A stretch of 36,345 nucleotides of DNA from an uncultured Bacteroidia bacterium. GTDB lineage: Bacteria; Bacteroidota; Bacteroidia; Bacteroidales; F082. Location of the stretch: the NCBI GenBank assembly GCA_902783365.1, contig CACZQL010000098.1, positions 1 through 36,345 of the forward strand, read 5' to 3'. The position numbers and the translations under genes were made by a program. The notes beneath the pieces were generated by a model. The model did no database searches. It had not been told where the DNA came from and saw nothing but the letters and a program-made list of their open reading frames with translations. Shown here in pieces: positions 15,098-23,911 of this stretch (its first letter is position 1; each line of letters starts with the position of its first letter).

Positions 15098-16069
15098 TTA
15101 TTTCACTCGTATTCTCTGTCCAATTTGCAGGGTGCTGGTTTTGCTGATGTGATTCAGCTCACAGAGTTTGTTCACAGTAGTATGGTACCGTGCGGCAATT
15201 CTGCCCAAAGTGTCACCCTTCTTCACGATATAGACTTCGGCGTCACCATCGTCCGATGAGGTGTCAGGAGAGGAGGGTTTGGAGTCTTTGATTTTTATCT
15301 TGTTGGTTTTCAAACCTTTATAGGCGTTGTCAAGCACCTCTTTGTTCATCTGGAATTCACGGTTCACCTTCCTTAAAGTGTCGGATAAGGAATGGGAGAA
15401 CAGCCAGTCGTAGGTCTGTTCCATATAGAAGACACGGGCCAAACGGGAGTGGTTTACCTTGTCGAGCTTGTCGAAGAGAAGGAGGCAGGTGTCGCCACAG
15501 GCGCACATCGAGTCAACGACCCTTTCCGAGCATCTGACGGGCACATGCTTGTCGGCAGTGCCGTGGATGATCCATAGCGGCACCTCGTTGAGGCCGCACA
15601 GCTCGTTTTTGGTGGAGCCTCCGCACAAAGCTATGGCAGCAGCCACTTTTTCGGGGTAGGTGGCTGCGAAGTCGAGGGTGCCGTAACCACCCATGCTCAT
15701 GCCTAACACATAGAGCCTGTTGGTGTCGATGGCGTATCGCTCTTTGACCCAGTCGTAAAGTTCAAGCACCTTCTTGGGATTCCATCCCGACGAGGTCTGG
15801 GGCGCGACCACAATAGCGTCAATGTCCCGACCCTTCTCTAATGCGTTGATGCAACCGTATTCCCTTACCTTGGCCAAGTTGTGACCACTCAGGCTTTTCC
15901 CGTGAAGGAACATCACCAAAGGCTTCTCGGCAGTGTCGGCGCGATAGTCTTCGGGAACATACAGCCAAAAGTCGTAGCCGTTCTTGATGGAGTCACGACA
16001 GGCATAGAGCTGCGCTGAAGCAAAAATGGGATATAGGCAAAGTGCTAGAATGAATAGAATGTGTCTCAT
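15098..16069 (-). CDS. Exported esterase-like alpha/beta hydrolase with C-terminal LysM
   Basis: A 323-residue exported protein with a signal peptide ending FASAQ (about residue 20). Residues 30-235 form an alpha/beta hydrolase of the polyhydroxybutyrate-depolymerase/feruloyl-esterase-like type. Ser125 lies in GMSMGG, Asp173 in HGTADKHVP and His207 in KVNHSR, giving a full catalytic triad. A linker rich in Ser, Asp and Lys leads to a LysM domain at about 278-322 (YIVKKGDTLGRIAARYHTT), which would bind peptidoglycan or chitin-like glycans. It follows the beta-propeller lipoprotein gene by 3 bases and is co-transcribed. The fusion suggests an esterase acting at the cell wall; its substrate is not shown. 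Confidence 0.86.
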   Translation of the reverse strand: MRHILFILALCLYPIFASAQLYACRDSIKNGYDFWLYVPEDYRADTAEKPLVMFLHGKSLSGHNLAKVREYGCINALEKGRDIDAIVVAPQTSSGWNPKKVLELYDWVKERYAIDTNRLYVLGMSMGGYGTLDFAATYPEKVAAAIALCGGSTKNELCGLNEVPLWIIHGTADKHVPVRCSERVVDSMCACGDTCLLLFDKLDKVNHSRLARVFYMEQTYDWLFSHSLSDTLRKVNREFQMNKEVLDNAYKGLKTNKIKIKDSKPSSPDTSSDDGDAEVYIVKKGDTLGRIAARYHTTVNKLCELNHISKTSTLQIGQRIRVK

Positions 16070-16072
16070 GAA

Positions 16073-17659
16073 TCATTCTAACGATATTTTATAAATTTTA
16101 TTGCCTCGGGAACCTAGGATAATATGGTCTTCCACGATGATGGGAGAGGACTCGAAATTGCCTCCAATTCTTTTAGTGTCCACAATCTCGCCGGTTTTTG
16201 CTTTGATGAGATAGACGTTGCCGGCACAGTCCGCTGTGAAGATGAACAACTCGTTGTCCTCATTGAAAAAGGGCACGGGCGACGACCAGCAATATTGTTT
16301 GGTGTTGGTCCGGTAAAGGATGTCGCCGTTGTTTTTGTCGAAAGCGATGAGCTGACCTTTGGCAGCCGTTGTGTTGATGCAGAAATGGCTGAAAATCATG
16401 TCGCTGCAATCGCCGGCTCCCAACAAGGGGGTGCTAAACATTCCCCCGTCAAGTGTTTTTTCGCCATAATGGAAGCGCTGGCATCTGATGGTGTCGTCCC
16501 AAACCAGGGCTCCCGTCAGTCCGTTGAGCTTGACGAAATGGGAGAGGCCCTCAGCGCCCTGCCGGTCAACTTCGCAGCCGGTATAAACGTAGGGAATACC
16601 CGCTTCTAGCTCCACGACAGGTGTGGCGTCGGTGTCGTCACGGTTTTTGTAGTGCCATACGGGACACAGGGTGTTGAGGTTGACACAGAGCACATTGCCT
16701 CCGTTGTCGGCAAGGTATCCGTAGTTTCCGCAAACGGCCATTGAGGCCTCGATGCCCTGGCTTCTCCGGCGTTTGGTCAACGAATAGCGCAAGGTGGAAT
16801 GCAAGCGGAATCCGCCGTCGGCGATGTAATATTTATATAAGGTGCCGTTCTCGCCCGGACGGAACAGGAAACCACCTGCCACGACAGGGGAGGAGTCGTA
16901 GGCCCCCCAACTTCGCCAGGCGTGGGAGTCTCTGCCAAAGGTATGGGTCACACGGTTGGTAAAAAGGTTATATACCAGATGCCCGAAGGGCCGCTGCTTC
17001 TGAACCCCGTGACCGATGTATAAGTCACCGTTAAGGGAGGGATTCAACGAAGGAGTGCCTTTGAGCACATTTTTCGTGTCAAATTCGTTTCTGGTCGGTT
17101 TGCCAGTCTCAAAGTCAATAAAATACACATATCCGCACAAAGAAGCCACGATGATTTCCTTTTGGGCAGGCACCCAGTCAAGCGAGTCGGCCTCCAAAAA
17201 TCTGGGCATCAGACTGTCAGGCCAATGGACAAACAAAGGCTGTCCTGTCCAGCCTGTGCCGCCTCCCCACTGTCCATGGAAGGTAGTCACGGTATCAAAG
17301 TCGGTGACGAATACCCAGTCGGTGTGGATGTTGATGGAGTCGCCATGAATCATGCCCCGGAAGTTAGGATTCCTCGATGGTGCCCCCCTGAACGTGAAAA
17401 CCCCGGGCGCTCCCTCATAGTCGTCCCAAAGATGTGACAACACCCCGGGAATCTCCTTCTCAAAGGTGTCGATGACGAACATGATTCGCTCCGCGGAACC
17501 CATCGTGGTGTCGGGAAAAGGGAATGGCGACATTGTTTCAACCGAACCATAAAGAGTGTCGCTCGCAACGATGTTGTCCGTCAAAGCCTCCACATGGGTG
17601 GTGCAGGAGGCTATGGCCAAAAAAAGGAAAAACAGGAGTGTCGAACAGGAAGTCCTCAT
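16073..17659 (-). CDS. PQQ-like beta-propeller lipoprotein (BamB-like fold)
   Basis: A 528-residue lipoprotein; the lipobox AIASC puts the lipidated cysteine at residue 19. The mature part shows repeated beta-propeller blades with the pattern D..tG..v..... found in PQQ/BamB-type repeats, for example YFIDFETGKPTRNEF, FDKNNGDILYRT and LIKAKTGEIVDTKR. The domain is longer than BamB (about 390 residues), so it is probably not the Bam lipoprotein itself. It is the first gene of a two-gene unit with the esterase-LysM gene. Its promoter -7 element lies at 17680-17687. A role in binding or organising surface material is possible but not shown. Confidence 0.84.
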   Translation of the reverse strand: MRTSCSTLLFFLFLAIASCTTHVEALTDNIVASDTLYGSVETMSPFPFPDTTMGSAERIMFVIDTFEKEIPGVLSHLWDDYEGAPGVFTFRGAPSRNPNFRGMIHGDSINIHTDWVFVTDFDTVTTFHGQWGGGTGWTGQPLFVHWPDSLMPRFLEADSLDWVPAQKEIIVASLCGYVYFIDFETGKPTRNEFDTKNVLKGTPSLNPSLNGDLYIGHGVQKQRPFGHLVYNLFTNRVTHTFGRDSHAWRSWGAYDSSPVVAGGFLFRPGENGTLYKYYIADGGFRLHSTLRYSLTKRRRSQGIEASMAVCGNYGYLADNGGNVLCVNLNTLCPVWHYKNRDDTDATPVVELEAGIPYVYTGCEVDRQGAEGLSHFVKLNGLTGALVWDDTIRCQRFHYGEKTLDGGMFSTPLLGAGDCSDMIFSHFCINTTAAKGQLIAFDKNNGDILYRTNTKQYCWSSPVPFFNEDNELFIFTADCAGNVYLIKAKTGEIVDTKRIGGNFESSPIIVEDHIILGSRGNKIYKISLE

Positions 17660-17679
17660 GGATTCGATGAAAAACGGTG

Positions 17680-17687
17680 CAAATGTA
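17680..17687 (-). promoter_or_regulatory. -7 element of the beta-propeller/esterase operon
   Basis: TACATTTG on the minus strand, 20 bases upstream of the start at 17659. Confidence 0.58.
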
Positions 17688-17721
17688 TGAAATCAAATTG
17701 GATGGATTGACAAAATATGAA

Positions 17722-17729
17722 TATCTTTG
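17722..17729 (+). promoter_or_regulatory. -7 element of nth
   Basis: TATCTTTG on the plus strand, 20 bases before the start codon at 17750. A TTG lies 14 bases further upstream, closer than usual. Confidence 0.6.
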
Positions 17730-17749
17730 CGCCATGATACCCTATTGCT

Positions 17750-18403
17750 ATGAGAAACACTAAGATTCAGCAAAAATACGATGCCTTTGTGCGCTATTTT
17801 GAGGAACATCTGCCCGTGGCCGAGTCGGAACTGCAATACAAAAACCCCTACGAATTGCTTGTGGCGGTCATCCTGTCGGCACAATGCACTGACAAGCGGG
17901 TGAACATGACTACCCCCGCGCTGTTTGAGCGTTTCCCCACCGTGAACGACATGGCAAACTCGTCGCAGGAGGAGATTTACGCCTACATCAAGTCCATCTC
18001 TTATCCGAACAACAAGTCTAAAAACCTGTTGGGAATGGCCCAAGCCGTGGTCAACGACTTCGGCGGGATGGTGCCCGACAACTTGGAGGACCTGCAAAAA
18101 CTTCCCGGGGTGGGACGTAAGACGGCCAACGTGATGATGGCGGTGGCTTTCCGGAAACCGGCCATGCCCGTGGACACCCATGTGTTCCGTGTGGCCAACC
18201 GCATCGGTTTGACCAAAAACTCCAAAAACGTGCGTGAGACCGAAAAAGCTTTGGTGGCGCATTTTCCCCAAGAGGTGCTGTCGAAAGCGCATCACTGGCT
18301 CATCCTCCATGGCCGTTATGTGTGCCTCGCCCGTAAACCCAAGTGCGACCAATGCGGCATCAGCGACCTTTGCGACTACCGAAAAAAGATTTGTAAGGAT
18401 TGA
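17750..18403 (+). CDS. nth: Endonuclease III (DNA glycosylase/AP lyase)
   Basis: Removes oxidised pyrimidines and cuts the abasic site in base-excision repair. The 217-residue protein has the helix-hairpin-helix LPGVGRKTA with catalytic Lys124, the catalytic Asp142 in VDTHVFRV, and the four-cysteine [4Fe-4S] loop at Cys192, 199, 202 and 208 with the standard C-x6-C-x2-C-x5-C spacing. Length matches E. coli Nth (211 residues). It is driven by its own promoter, divergent from the beta-propeller operon. recA follows 64 bases downstream with a separate promoter, so two DNA-repair genes are adjacent. Confidence 0.95.
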   Translation: MRNTKIQQKYDAFVRYFEEHLPVAESELQYKNPYELLVAVILSAQCTDKRVNMTTPALFERFPTVNDMANSSQEEIYAYIKSISYPNNKSKNLLGMAQAVVNDFGGMVPDNLEDLQKLPGVGRKTANVMMAVAFRKPAMPVDTHVFRVANRIGLTKNSKNVRETEKALVAHFPQEVLSKAHHWLILHGRYVCLARKPKCDQCGISDLCDYRKKICKD

Positions 18404-18421
18404 GTTTTTTGCTTATCTTTG
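18391..18421 (+). promoter_or_regulatory. Promoter of recA
   Basis: TATCTTTG at 18414-18421 with a -33 TTG at 18391-18393, 20 bases apart. The -33 element overlaps the end of nth. I see no obvious LexA-type palindrome. Confidence 0.65.
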
Positions 18422-18467
18422 CAGTATGGATGAATAGTGGAATAATAATAATTAAAAATATACAGTT

Positions 18468-19493
18468 ATGACGACAGAAAAATCACAAGAAGATGCCCAA
18501 AGAATCCGGCAGGAAAAGCTGAAGGCCTTGGAGGCCACCTTGGGCAACATTGAGAAGAATTTCGGCAAGGGCAGCATCATGCGTCTTGGCGCCGAGGCGG
18601 AAAAGATGGAGTCCATCTCCACCGGGTCGCTGGGCCTCGACTACGCCTTGGGCGTGGGCGGTCTGCCGAAGGGAAGAATCATCGAGATCTACGGTCCCGA
18701 GAGCTCGGGTAAGACAACCCTCGCCCTGCACGTGATCGCCGAATCCCAAAAGAAAGGCGGTATCGCGGCCTTCATCGATGCGGAACATGCCTTTGACCGT
18801 TTTTATGCGGCCAAACTCGGTGTGGATGTGGAAAACCTCCTGATCTCACAACCCGACTACGGCGAACAAGCGCTCGAGATCGCAGAAAACCTGATCCGTT
18901 CAGGCGCCATCGATGTCATTGTGGTGGACTCCGTGGCAGCTTTGACCCCCAAAAGCGAATTGGAAGGGGAGATGGGCGATAGCAAGATGGGTCTCCAAGC
19001 CCGACTGATGTCGCAGGCCATGCGTAAACTCACGGCCACCATCAACAAAACAGGATGCATCTGCATCTTTATCAATCAGTTGCGTGAAAAACTCGGCGTC
19101 CTCTTCGGCAACCCGGAGACTACCACCGGCGGCAACGCCCTCAAGTTCTACAGCTCGGTTCGCCTCGACATCCGTAAGGTGAGCCAAATCAAAGACGGCG
19201 AAAACGTCATCGGCAGCCGCGTGAAAGTCAAAGTGGTGAAGAACAAGGTGGCCCCGCCTTTCCGCAAAGCGGAGTTTGACATCCTTTACGGCGAAGGCAT
19301 CTCCCGCACAGGCGAAATCATCGACCTCGGCGTGGAGACCAACATCATCAAGAAAAGCGGCTCCTGGTTCAGCTATGGCGACTCCAAACTGGCTCAAGGC
19401 CGCGACGCTGTGAAACGCCTCATCGACGATAATCCCGAACTGGCGGACGAACTGTCGGAAAAAATCATGGAAGCACTCGAAAAGGCTGAGTAA
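18468..19493 (+). CDS. recA: Recombinase RecA
   Basis: RecA forms filaments on single-stranded DNA, drives homologous strand exchange and stimulates LexA/UmuD-type cleavage. The 341-residue protein has Walker A GPESSGKT (residues 76-83), the Walker B strand [12 protein letters not shown], the L1/L2 DNA-binding region including [21 protein letters not shown], and the usual acidic C-terminus. The start at 18468 gives a standard N-terminus. A lipoprotein gene begins only 2 bases after its stop, so recA is the first gene of a two-gene transcript, an unusual partner for recA. Confidence 0.97.
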   Translation: MTTEKSQEDAQRIRQEKLKALEATLGNIEKNFGKGSIMRLGAEAEKMESISTGSLGLDYALGVGGLPKGRIIEIYGPESSGKTTLALHVIAESQKKGGIAAFIDAEHAFDRFYAAKLGVDVENLLISQPDYGEQALEIAENLIRSGAIDVIVVDSVAALTPKSELEGEMGDSKMGLQARLMSQAMRKLTATINKTGCICIFINQLREKLGVLFGNPETTTGGNALKFYSSVRLDIRKVSQIKDGENVIGSRVKVKVVKNKVAPPFRKAEFDILYGEGISRTGEIIDLGVETNIIKKSGSWFSYGDSKLAQGRDAVKRLIDDNPELADELSEKIMEALEKAE

Positions 19494-19495
19494 CG

Positions 19496-20533
19496 ATGAA
19501 AAAAACACTGCTTTGCTTGTGCGTGGGCCTGGCTTTGATGGCCGTCTCATGCGACCACCAGAACAAGAACGACAAGCAGGAGGATGACACTCAAAAGGTC
19601 GAACAGGCGGAACTCCCCAAGAACCCCATCGACCTTTTGAGCGATTCCATCGCTGCTGATGGAACCCGTGCCGACTTGTACCTCAAACGGGCGCAAGCTT
19701 ATATCAACAATGAGCAAGTGGGCCTGGCCATGATGGATGTCAACCAAGCCCTCCAGCTGGATCCTCAGAACGTGGACGCCCTCCTGATTCTGTCGGACAT
19801 CTATTACATGCTCGGCGATGAGTCCAATATCACGGCTACCCTGAACAAAGCCCTCGAAGCCGACCCCTACGACAGTCGCCCCATGGTCAAACTGGCGGAA
19901 CTCAATCTGCTCCAACAGAATTATAACCTGGCGATCGGTTATACCGACAACGCCTTGAAAACCAGTTCTTACAATCCACGAGCCTATTTCGTAAGGGGAA
20001 TGGTGTATATGGCCAAACAAGACACCGCGTCGGCGTTGCGTAACTTCCTGCTTGCCCGTGAGCAGGATGGCGACTTCTTCGACCCCCAGCGTGAGATCTG
20101 CAAAATCTACATGGCCCAGCATAACCCCGTGGCCGGCGACTTCATGCGCGCCACGGTGAGACACTTCCCCGAAGAACCGCTGGCCCGTTACGACCTGGCC
20201 TTGTTCCTCCAGGACAATGGCTACCCGGAAGAGGCCTTGGCGCACTACGACACACTGCTGACCCTGCAACCCGGCAACAGCCGCCTGTTGTTCAACAAAG
20301 GCTATGTCTATTTCATCTATCTTGGCGATAACGAACAGGCACTCAATTATTTCAACCAATCGTTGGAATGCGACCCCAATTACCTCGACGCTCTTTACAA
20401 CAAGGGACGCGTGTTGGAGCAGATGGGCAACTACGTGCAGGCCATGGAAATCTTCAAGAAAGTGCTGGAGAAAAGCCCCAACTATCAGCTGGCCATCGAC
20501 GCTATCAACCGCATCTCCAACCAAACGGAATAG
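19496..20533 (+). CDS. TPR-repeat lipoprotein downstream of recA
   Basis: A 345-residue lipoprotein with lipobox MAVSC (Cys19). After an acidic linker it consists almost entirely of tetratricopeptide repeats, roughly nine, each with the alternating small and hydrophobic residues of the family, for example YLKRAQAYINNEQVGLAM and ALYNKGRVLEQMGNYVQAM. It should form a superhelical protein-binding scaffold at the inner face of the outer membrane or on the periplasmic side. No enzyme motif is seen. It is 2 bases after recA. Its stop codon lies inside the perfect hairpin at 20529-20558. Confidence 0.88.
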   Translation: MKKTLLCLCVGLALMAVSCDHQNKNDKQEDDTQKVEQAELPKNPIDLLSDSIAADGTRADLYLKRAQAYINNEQVGLAMMDVNQALQLDPQNVDALLILSDIYYMLGDESNITATLNKALEADPYDSRPMVKLAELNLLQQNYNLAIGYTDNALKTSSYNPRAYFVRGMVYMAKQDTASALRNFLLAREQDGDFFDPQREICKIYMAQHNPVAGDFMRATVRHFPEEPLARYDLALFLQDNGYPEEALAHYDTLLTLQPGNSRLLFNKGYVYFIYLGDNEQALNYFNQSLECDPNYLDALYNKGRVLEQMGNYVQAMEIFKKVLEKSPNYQLAIDAINRISNQTE

Positions 20534-20558
20534 AGACGGCGCAAGCACCGTCTCTATT
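20529..20558. terminator. Bidirectional hairpin terminator between convergent genes
   Basis: A perfect 11-bp inverted repeat (AATAGAGACGG and its complement) with an 8-base loop sits between the ends of the TPR lipoprotein and the phospho-sugar mutase. The tag of the lipoprotein stop codon is in the left arm. T-rich sequence after it is weak (TATTCTGGGATGTCTT), so it may act mainly as an RNA 3'-end stabiliser. Confidence 0.65.
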
Positions 20559-20568
20559 CTGGGATGTC

Positions 20569-22290
20569 TTAATCGATAAGCATCTTGGCAGCTGCCTCCA
20601 ACTTGTCGTCCAAAGCTTTCATGGACGAGTCAAGGCTGCCTTCGAGCTTGCCTTTCATGCTGAAATAGAACTTGATCTTCGGCTCGGTGCCTGAGGGACG
20701 GATGCTGATTTTCGACCCGCTCTCGGTGAAGAACTGCAACACGTCGGATTTGGGAAGGTCGATGACTTTGGTCTCGCCTGTCACCAGGTTGCGGGCCTCC
20801 GACACCTTGTAATCCCTGATTTCCACCACTTTCTCACCTTCAATCTCGGTGGGAGGGGTGTTGCGGAATTTGGCCATCATGGCCTTGATTTCCTCGGTGC
20901 CGCTGATGCCTTTCTTGGTCAGCGAGACGAGCTTCTCCTTGTACAACCCGAACTCACGGTAAATGTCGCACAGCAACTCGTAGAAGGTCTTGCCCTTCTC
21001 GGCGGCCCATGCGGTGGCTTCGGCCAAGAGGCTGGTGGCGATGACGGCATCCTTGTCGCGGACGAAGTCGCCGGCCAGGTAGCCATAGCTCTCCTCTCCA
21101 CCGCCGATGAACTGTTTCTTGCCTTCCAGCGACAGGATCTTGTCGGCAATGAACTTGAAGCCGGTCAGCACGTCGTAACGGTCCACCTTGTATTTGTTGG
21201 CAATCTCAAACAGCAGCTCGGTGGTGACGATGGTCTTGACCACGAACTCTTTTCCGGTGAGCTTGCCCAACTCGTTCCAGCGGGTGAGCAGGTAATAAAG
21301 GAACACGCTGGCGGCCTGGTTGCCGTTGAGCAGGATGAATTCTCCCTTGTCGTTTTTGACGGCGACGCCCACACGGTCGGCATCGGGGTCGGTGGCGAGC
21401 ACCAGGTCGGCATTGACTTCCTGGGCTTTCTTCACGGCCAGCGCCATGGCTGCCGGCTCCTCGGGGTTGGGAGATTTGACGGTCGGGAAGTCGCCGTCAA
21501 CCACCATTTGCTCTTCCACGCAATACACGTTCTCGAAGCCCTTGCGCCTCAAGATCTCAGGGACGAGTCTCCTGCCCGTGCCGTGGATGGGGGTATAGAC
21601 AATCTTCAGGTCCTTGTGTTTCTTGATGAGGTCGAGCGACAGGGAAAGGCCGAACACCTTGTCAAGGTAGATGTCGTCGAACTTCTCGTCGAGGACGGTG
21701 ATGAGCTCGGGGTTGCGTTTGAAGTTGACCATCGACGGGTCGGAGATCTTCTCCACCTCGGCGATGACGTTCTTGTCGTGAGGGCTGACCAGTTGCCCAC
21801 CGTCGTTCCAGTAAGCTTTATACCCGTTGTATTCCTTGGGGTTGTGTGAGGCGGTGACCATCACGCCGGCGTGGCAGTGCATCTCCCTCACGGCAAACGA
21901 GAGTTCCGGAGTGGGGCGGAGGCAGTCGAAGATGAACACCTTGATGCCGTTGGCTGACATGACGTCGGCGGTGATGTTGGCGAAGGCCGGACTGTTGTTG
22001 CGGCAGTCGTAAGCAATGGCCACACGCAGCTCCTTCTCGCCGGGATTCATCTTCTTGATGTAGTTGGCGAATCCCTGGGTGGCCATGGCCACCGTATAGA
22101 CGTTCATGCGGTTGGTGCCGACACCCATGATGCCACGAAGGCCTCCCGTGCCAAACTCAAGGTTACGGTAGAAGCTCTCCGTCAGCTCGTTGGGGTCGTT
22201 GTCGATAAGTTCCTGGACCTTCTTACGGGTCTCCTCGTCGTATTGATCGGTAAGCCAGCGTTGGGCTCTTTCTAAGATGTTAGGATCCAT
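20569..22290 (-). CDS. Phospho-sugar mutase (phosphoglucomutase/phosphomannomutase)
   Basis: Interconverts hexose-1- and hexose-6-phosphates, linking glycolysis to nucleotide-sugar synthesis. The 573-residue protein has the four alpha-D-phosphohexomutase signatures: phosphoserine loop TASHNP with Ser148, metal loop DPDADRVGV (Asp301, 303, 305), sugar loop GGGEESYGYL and phosphate-binding RPSGTEPKIKF. I start it at 22290 (MDPNILER), 8 bases after rfbD ends; the longer frame would overlap rfbD. It is the last gene of the yebC operon. The glucose versus mannose preference cannot be told, though the link with rfbD favours supply of glucose-1-phosphate for dTDP-rhamnose. Confidence 0.92.
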   Translation of the reverse strand: MDPNILERAQRWLTDQYDEETRKKVQELIDNDPNELTESFYRNLEFGTGGLRGIMGVGTNRMNVYTVAMATQGFANYIKKMNPGEKELRVAIAYDCRNNSPAFANITADVMSANGIKVFIFDCLRPTPELSFAVREMHCHAGVMVTASHNPKEYNGYKAYWNDGGQLVSPHDKNVIAEVEKISDPSMVNFKRNPELITVLDEKFDDIYLDKVFGLSLSLDLIKKHKDLKIVYTPIHGTGRRLVPEILRRKGFENVYCVEEQMVVDGDFPTVKSPNPEEPAAMALAVKKAQEVNADLVLATDPDADRVGVAVKNDKGEFILLNGNQAASVFLYYLLTRWNELGKLTGKEFVVKTIVTTELLFEIANKYKVDRYDVLTGFKFIADKILSLEGKKQFIGGGEESYGYLAGDFVRDKDAVIATSLLAEATAWAAEKGKTFYELLCDIYREFGLYKEKLVSLTKKGISGTEEIKAMMAKFRNTPPTEIEGEKVVEIRDYKVSEARNLVTGETKVIDLPKSDVLQFFTESGSKISIRPSGTEPKIKFYFSMKGKLEGSLDSSMKALDDKLEAAAKMLID

Positions 22291-22298
22291 GGTGTTCT

Positions 22299-23162
22299 TT
22301 ATTTTATGGTGAATTCTTTCAGACACTTGGCGAGGCTGTCTCTCCAGTGAGGGATTTCGATACCAAGCGCCTGCTTGATTTTTGTCTTGTCGAGTACACT
22401 ATAGGCGGGTCGGGTGGCCCGGGTAGGGTACTGGTTGGTGGTGATGGGAAGGACTTTGCACGGCTTTCCGGCAAGGTCGAAGATGGCGGCGGCGAAGTCC
22501 GCCCAGTTGGTCACGCCTTCGTTGGTGAAGTGGAACACCTCCGCCACGGGGCCGTTCCTGTATTTTCCGATGAGTAATGTCAGTGTCTGGGCAAGGTCGC
22601 CCGCCCAGGTGGGGGTGCCTTTTTGGTCGCATACCACGCTGACGGTGTCGTGCGTGTCAGCCAGGCGGAGCATGGTCTTGACGAAGTTCTTCCCCGTGGA
22701 GGAATAGAGCCAGGCCGTCCTCACAATGACATAATGACAGCCACTGTCGATGATGGCCAACTCTCCATCTCTCTTGGTGCGACCATACACCGAGACGGGT
22801 GCCGTGGGCTCGTCCTCCCGGTAGGGGTGGTCGCCCTGCCCGTCAAACACATAGTCGGTGGAGATGTGGAGCAGTGTGGCACCTTGCCGGAGGCAGGCAT
22901 GGGCCAGCAGCCTCGGGGCTTGCACATTCACCTTTTCGGCCAACTCCTTGTCATCTTCCGCTTGGTCCACAGCGGTATAGGCCGCACAGTTCACACAAAT
23001 CTCGATGTGATGGCGTTCAAAATAGGCCTCCACAGCGGTGGCATCACAGATGTCGAACGTGTCGATATCGGTGAAAAACCATTCATGCGATTCGTCGGTC
23101 GCGGCGATTTTCCGCATCTCCGTGCCGAGTTGTCCATTGCATCCTGTCACCAAAATGTTCAT
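22299..23162 (-). CDS. rfbD: dTDP-4-dehydrorhamnose reductase
   Basis: Final NADPH-dependent step of dTDP-L-rhamnose synthesis. The 287-residue short-chain dehydrogenase-type protein has the nucleotide-binding TGCNGQLG (residues 6-13), the catalytic STDYVFDG (Thr102) and YGRTK (Tyr126, Lys130). These are the family catalytic residues at the usual positions. The other rhamnose genes (rfbA, rfbB, rfbC) are not in this window. It lies between the cyclase-like gene (11-base gap) and the phospho-sugar mutase (8-base gap), all on the minus strand, so it is co-transcribed. Confidence 0.93.
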   Translation of the reverse strand: MNILVTGCNGQLGTEMRKIAATDESHEWFFTDIDTFDICDATAVEAYFERHHIEICVNCAAYTAVDQAEDDKELAEKVNVQAPRLLAHACLRQGATLLHISTDYVFDGQGDHPYREDEPTAPVSVYGRTKRDGELAIIDSGCHYVIVRTAWLYSSTGKNFVKTMLRLADTHDTVSVVCDQKGTPTWAGDLAQTLTLLIGKYRNGPVAEVFHFTNEGVTNWADFAAAIFDLAGKPCKVLPITTNQYPTRATRPAYSVLDKTKIKQALGIEIPHWRDSLAKCLKEFTIK

Positions 23163-23173
23163 GGCGGAGAAAG

Positions 23174-23896
23174 TTAAGCATCTTCCTCGAATTTTTTGAG
23201 GAAGTTAGTTTGATAGAAATGATGTTTTACATTTTCAAATTCATAACTCACTCTATTCCAAAGCTCCACCTGTTTTTTGAAGCCGATGATGCGTTTGGTG
23301 GTCACTTTCATGTCTTCGTCGAGGTGGTGGAACACGCTTCCGGAAACGCCAACGAAGAAGGGACGGTTGCACTCTCCACAGATGGTCTGTGCCTTGTGGA
23401 TGGTGTTTCCGAACCATATTGTTTGGTTGTAATTGGAGCCGTTAAAGACTCTCGTTCCCAAGATGTTGCCTTTGTCGATGCCCATGGCGAAGTTGATATG
23501 TCCTATCTTCTCGATGGTTTCGCGGAGGCTCACGCTGATGAGTTCTGCGGTTTTGATGGCGGTATCGACCACTTCGGACACTCCGTGAATCTCTTTGGGG
23601 TAGATGAGCAGAAAGCTGTCGGGGGAGTAGCAGTTGAGGTATCCTCCAGTTTCCTGGCAAACCATGTTAAGAATGTGGTAGTATATTTTGTAGAATCTTG
23701 TGGCAAGCCTCTTTCCGGTTTTGAGGAGGAGGGGGATGTTCTTGATTCTGAAATACACCACGGTGGCTTCCATGACGATGCCGTTGCATTCGTTGCCCAA
23801 ATTGGCAATTGCGTCGAAGTTGCTGGTGTTCGTGAACGCGAACTCTTCTTCGGCCAATGTCGGGATTTTTGATTGTGCTAATTGTAAGACACCCAT
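23174..23896 (-). CDS. Degenerate class III cyclase-like protein
   Basis: A 240-residue protein whose centre (about 40-185) aligns by eye with class III adenylate/guanylate cyclase catalytic domains. VVYFRIKNI matches the first beta strand, SPDSFLLIY the central GD.f strand, GIDKGNILGTRV the GI..G.v.. strand, and WFGNTIHKAQTI the G..VN.A.R segment. Key residues are changed: the first metal Asp is replaced by a basic residue and the usual Asn and Arg of the last motif are His and Thr. It is probably catalytically inactive and may bind nucleotides or regulate a partner. It sits 15 bases after yebC and 11 before rfbD. Confidence 0.66.
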   Translation of the reverse strand: MGVLQLAQSKIPTLAEEEFAFTNTSNFDAIANLGNECNGIVMEATVVYFRIKNIPLLLKTGKRLATRFYKIYYHILNMVCQETGGYLNCYSPDSFLLIYPKEIHGVSEVVDTAIKTAELISVSLRETIEKIGHINFAMGIDKGNILGTRVFNGSNYNQTIWFGNTIHKAQTICGECNRPFFVGVSGSVFHHLDEDMKVTTKRIIGFKKQVELWNRVSYEFENVKHHFYQTNFLKKFEEDA

Positions 23897-23911
23897 GCTA
23901 CAAAAGGTTTG

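Noticed and set aside
19547-20548. 333-codon minus-strand frame opposite the TPR lipoprotein
   Set aside because: A shadow of the repeat protein; the plus-strand frame has a lipobox and TPR repeats and follows recA.
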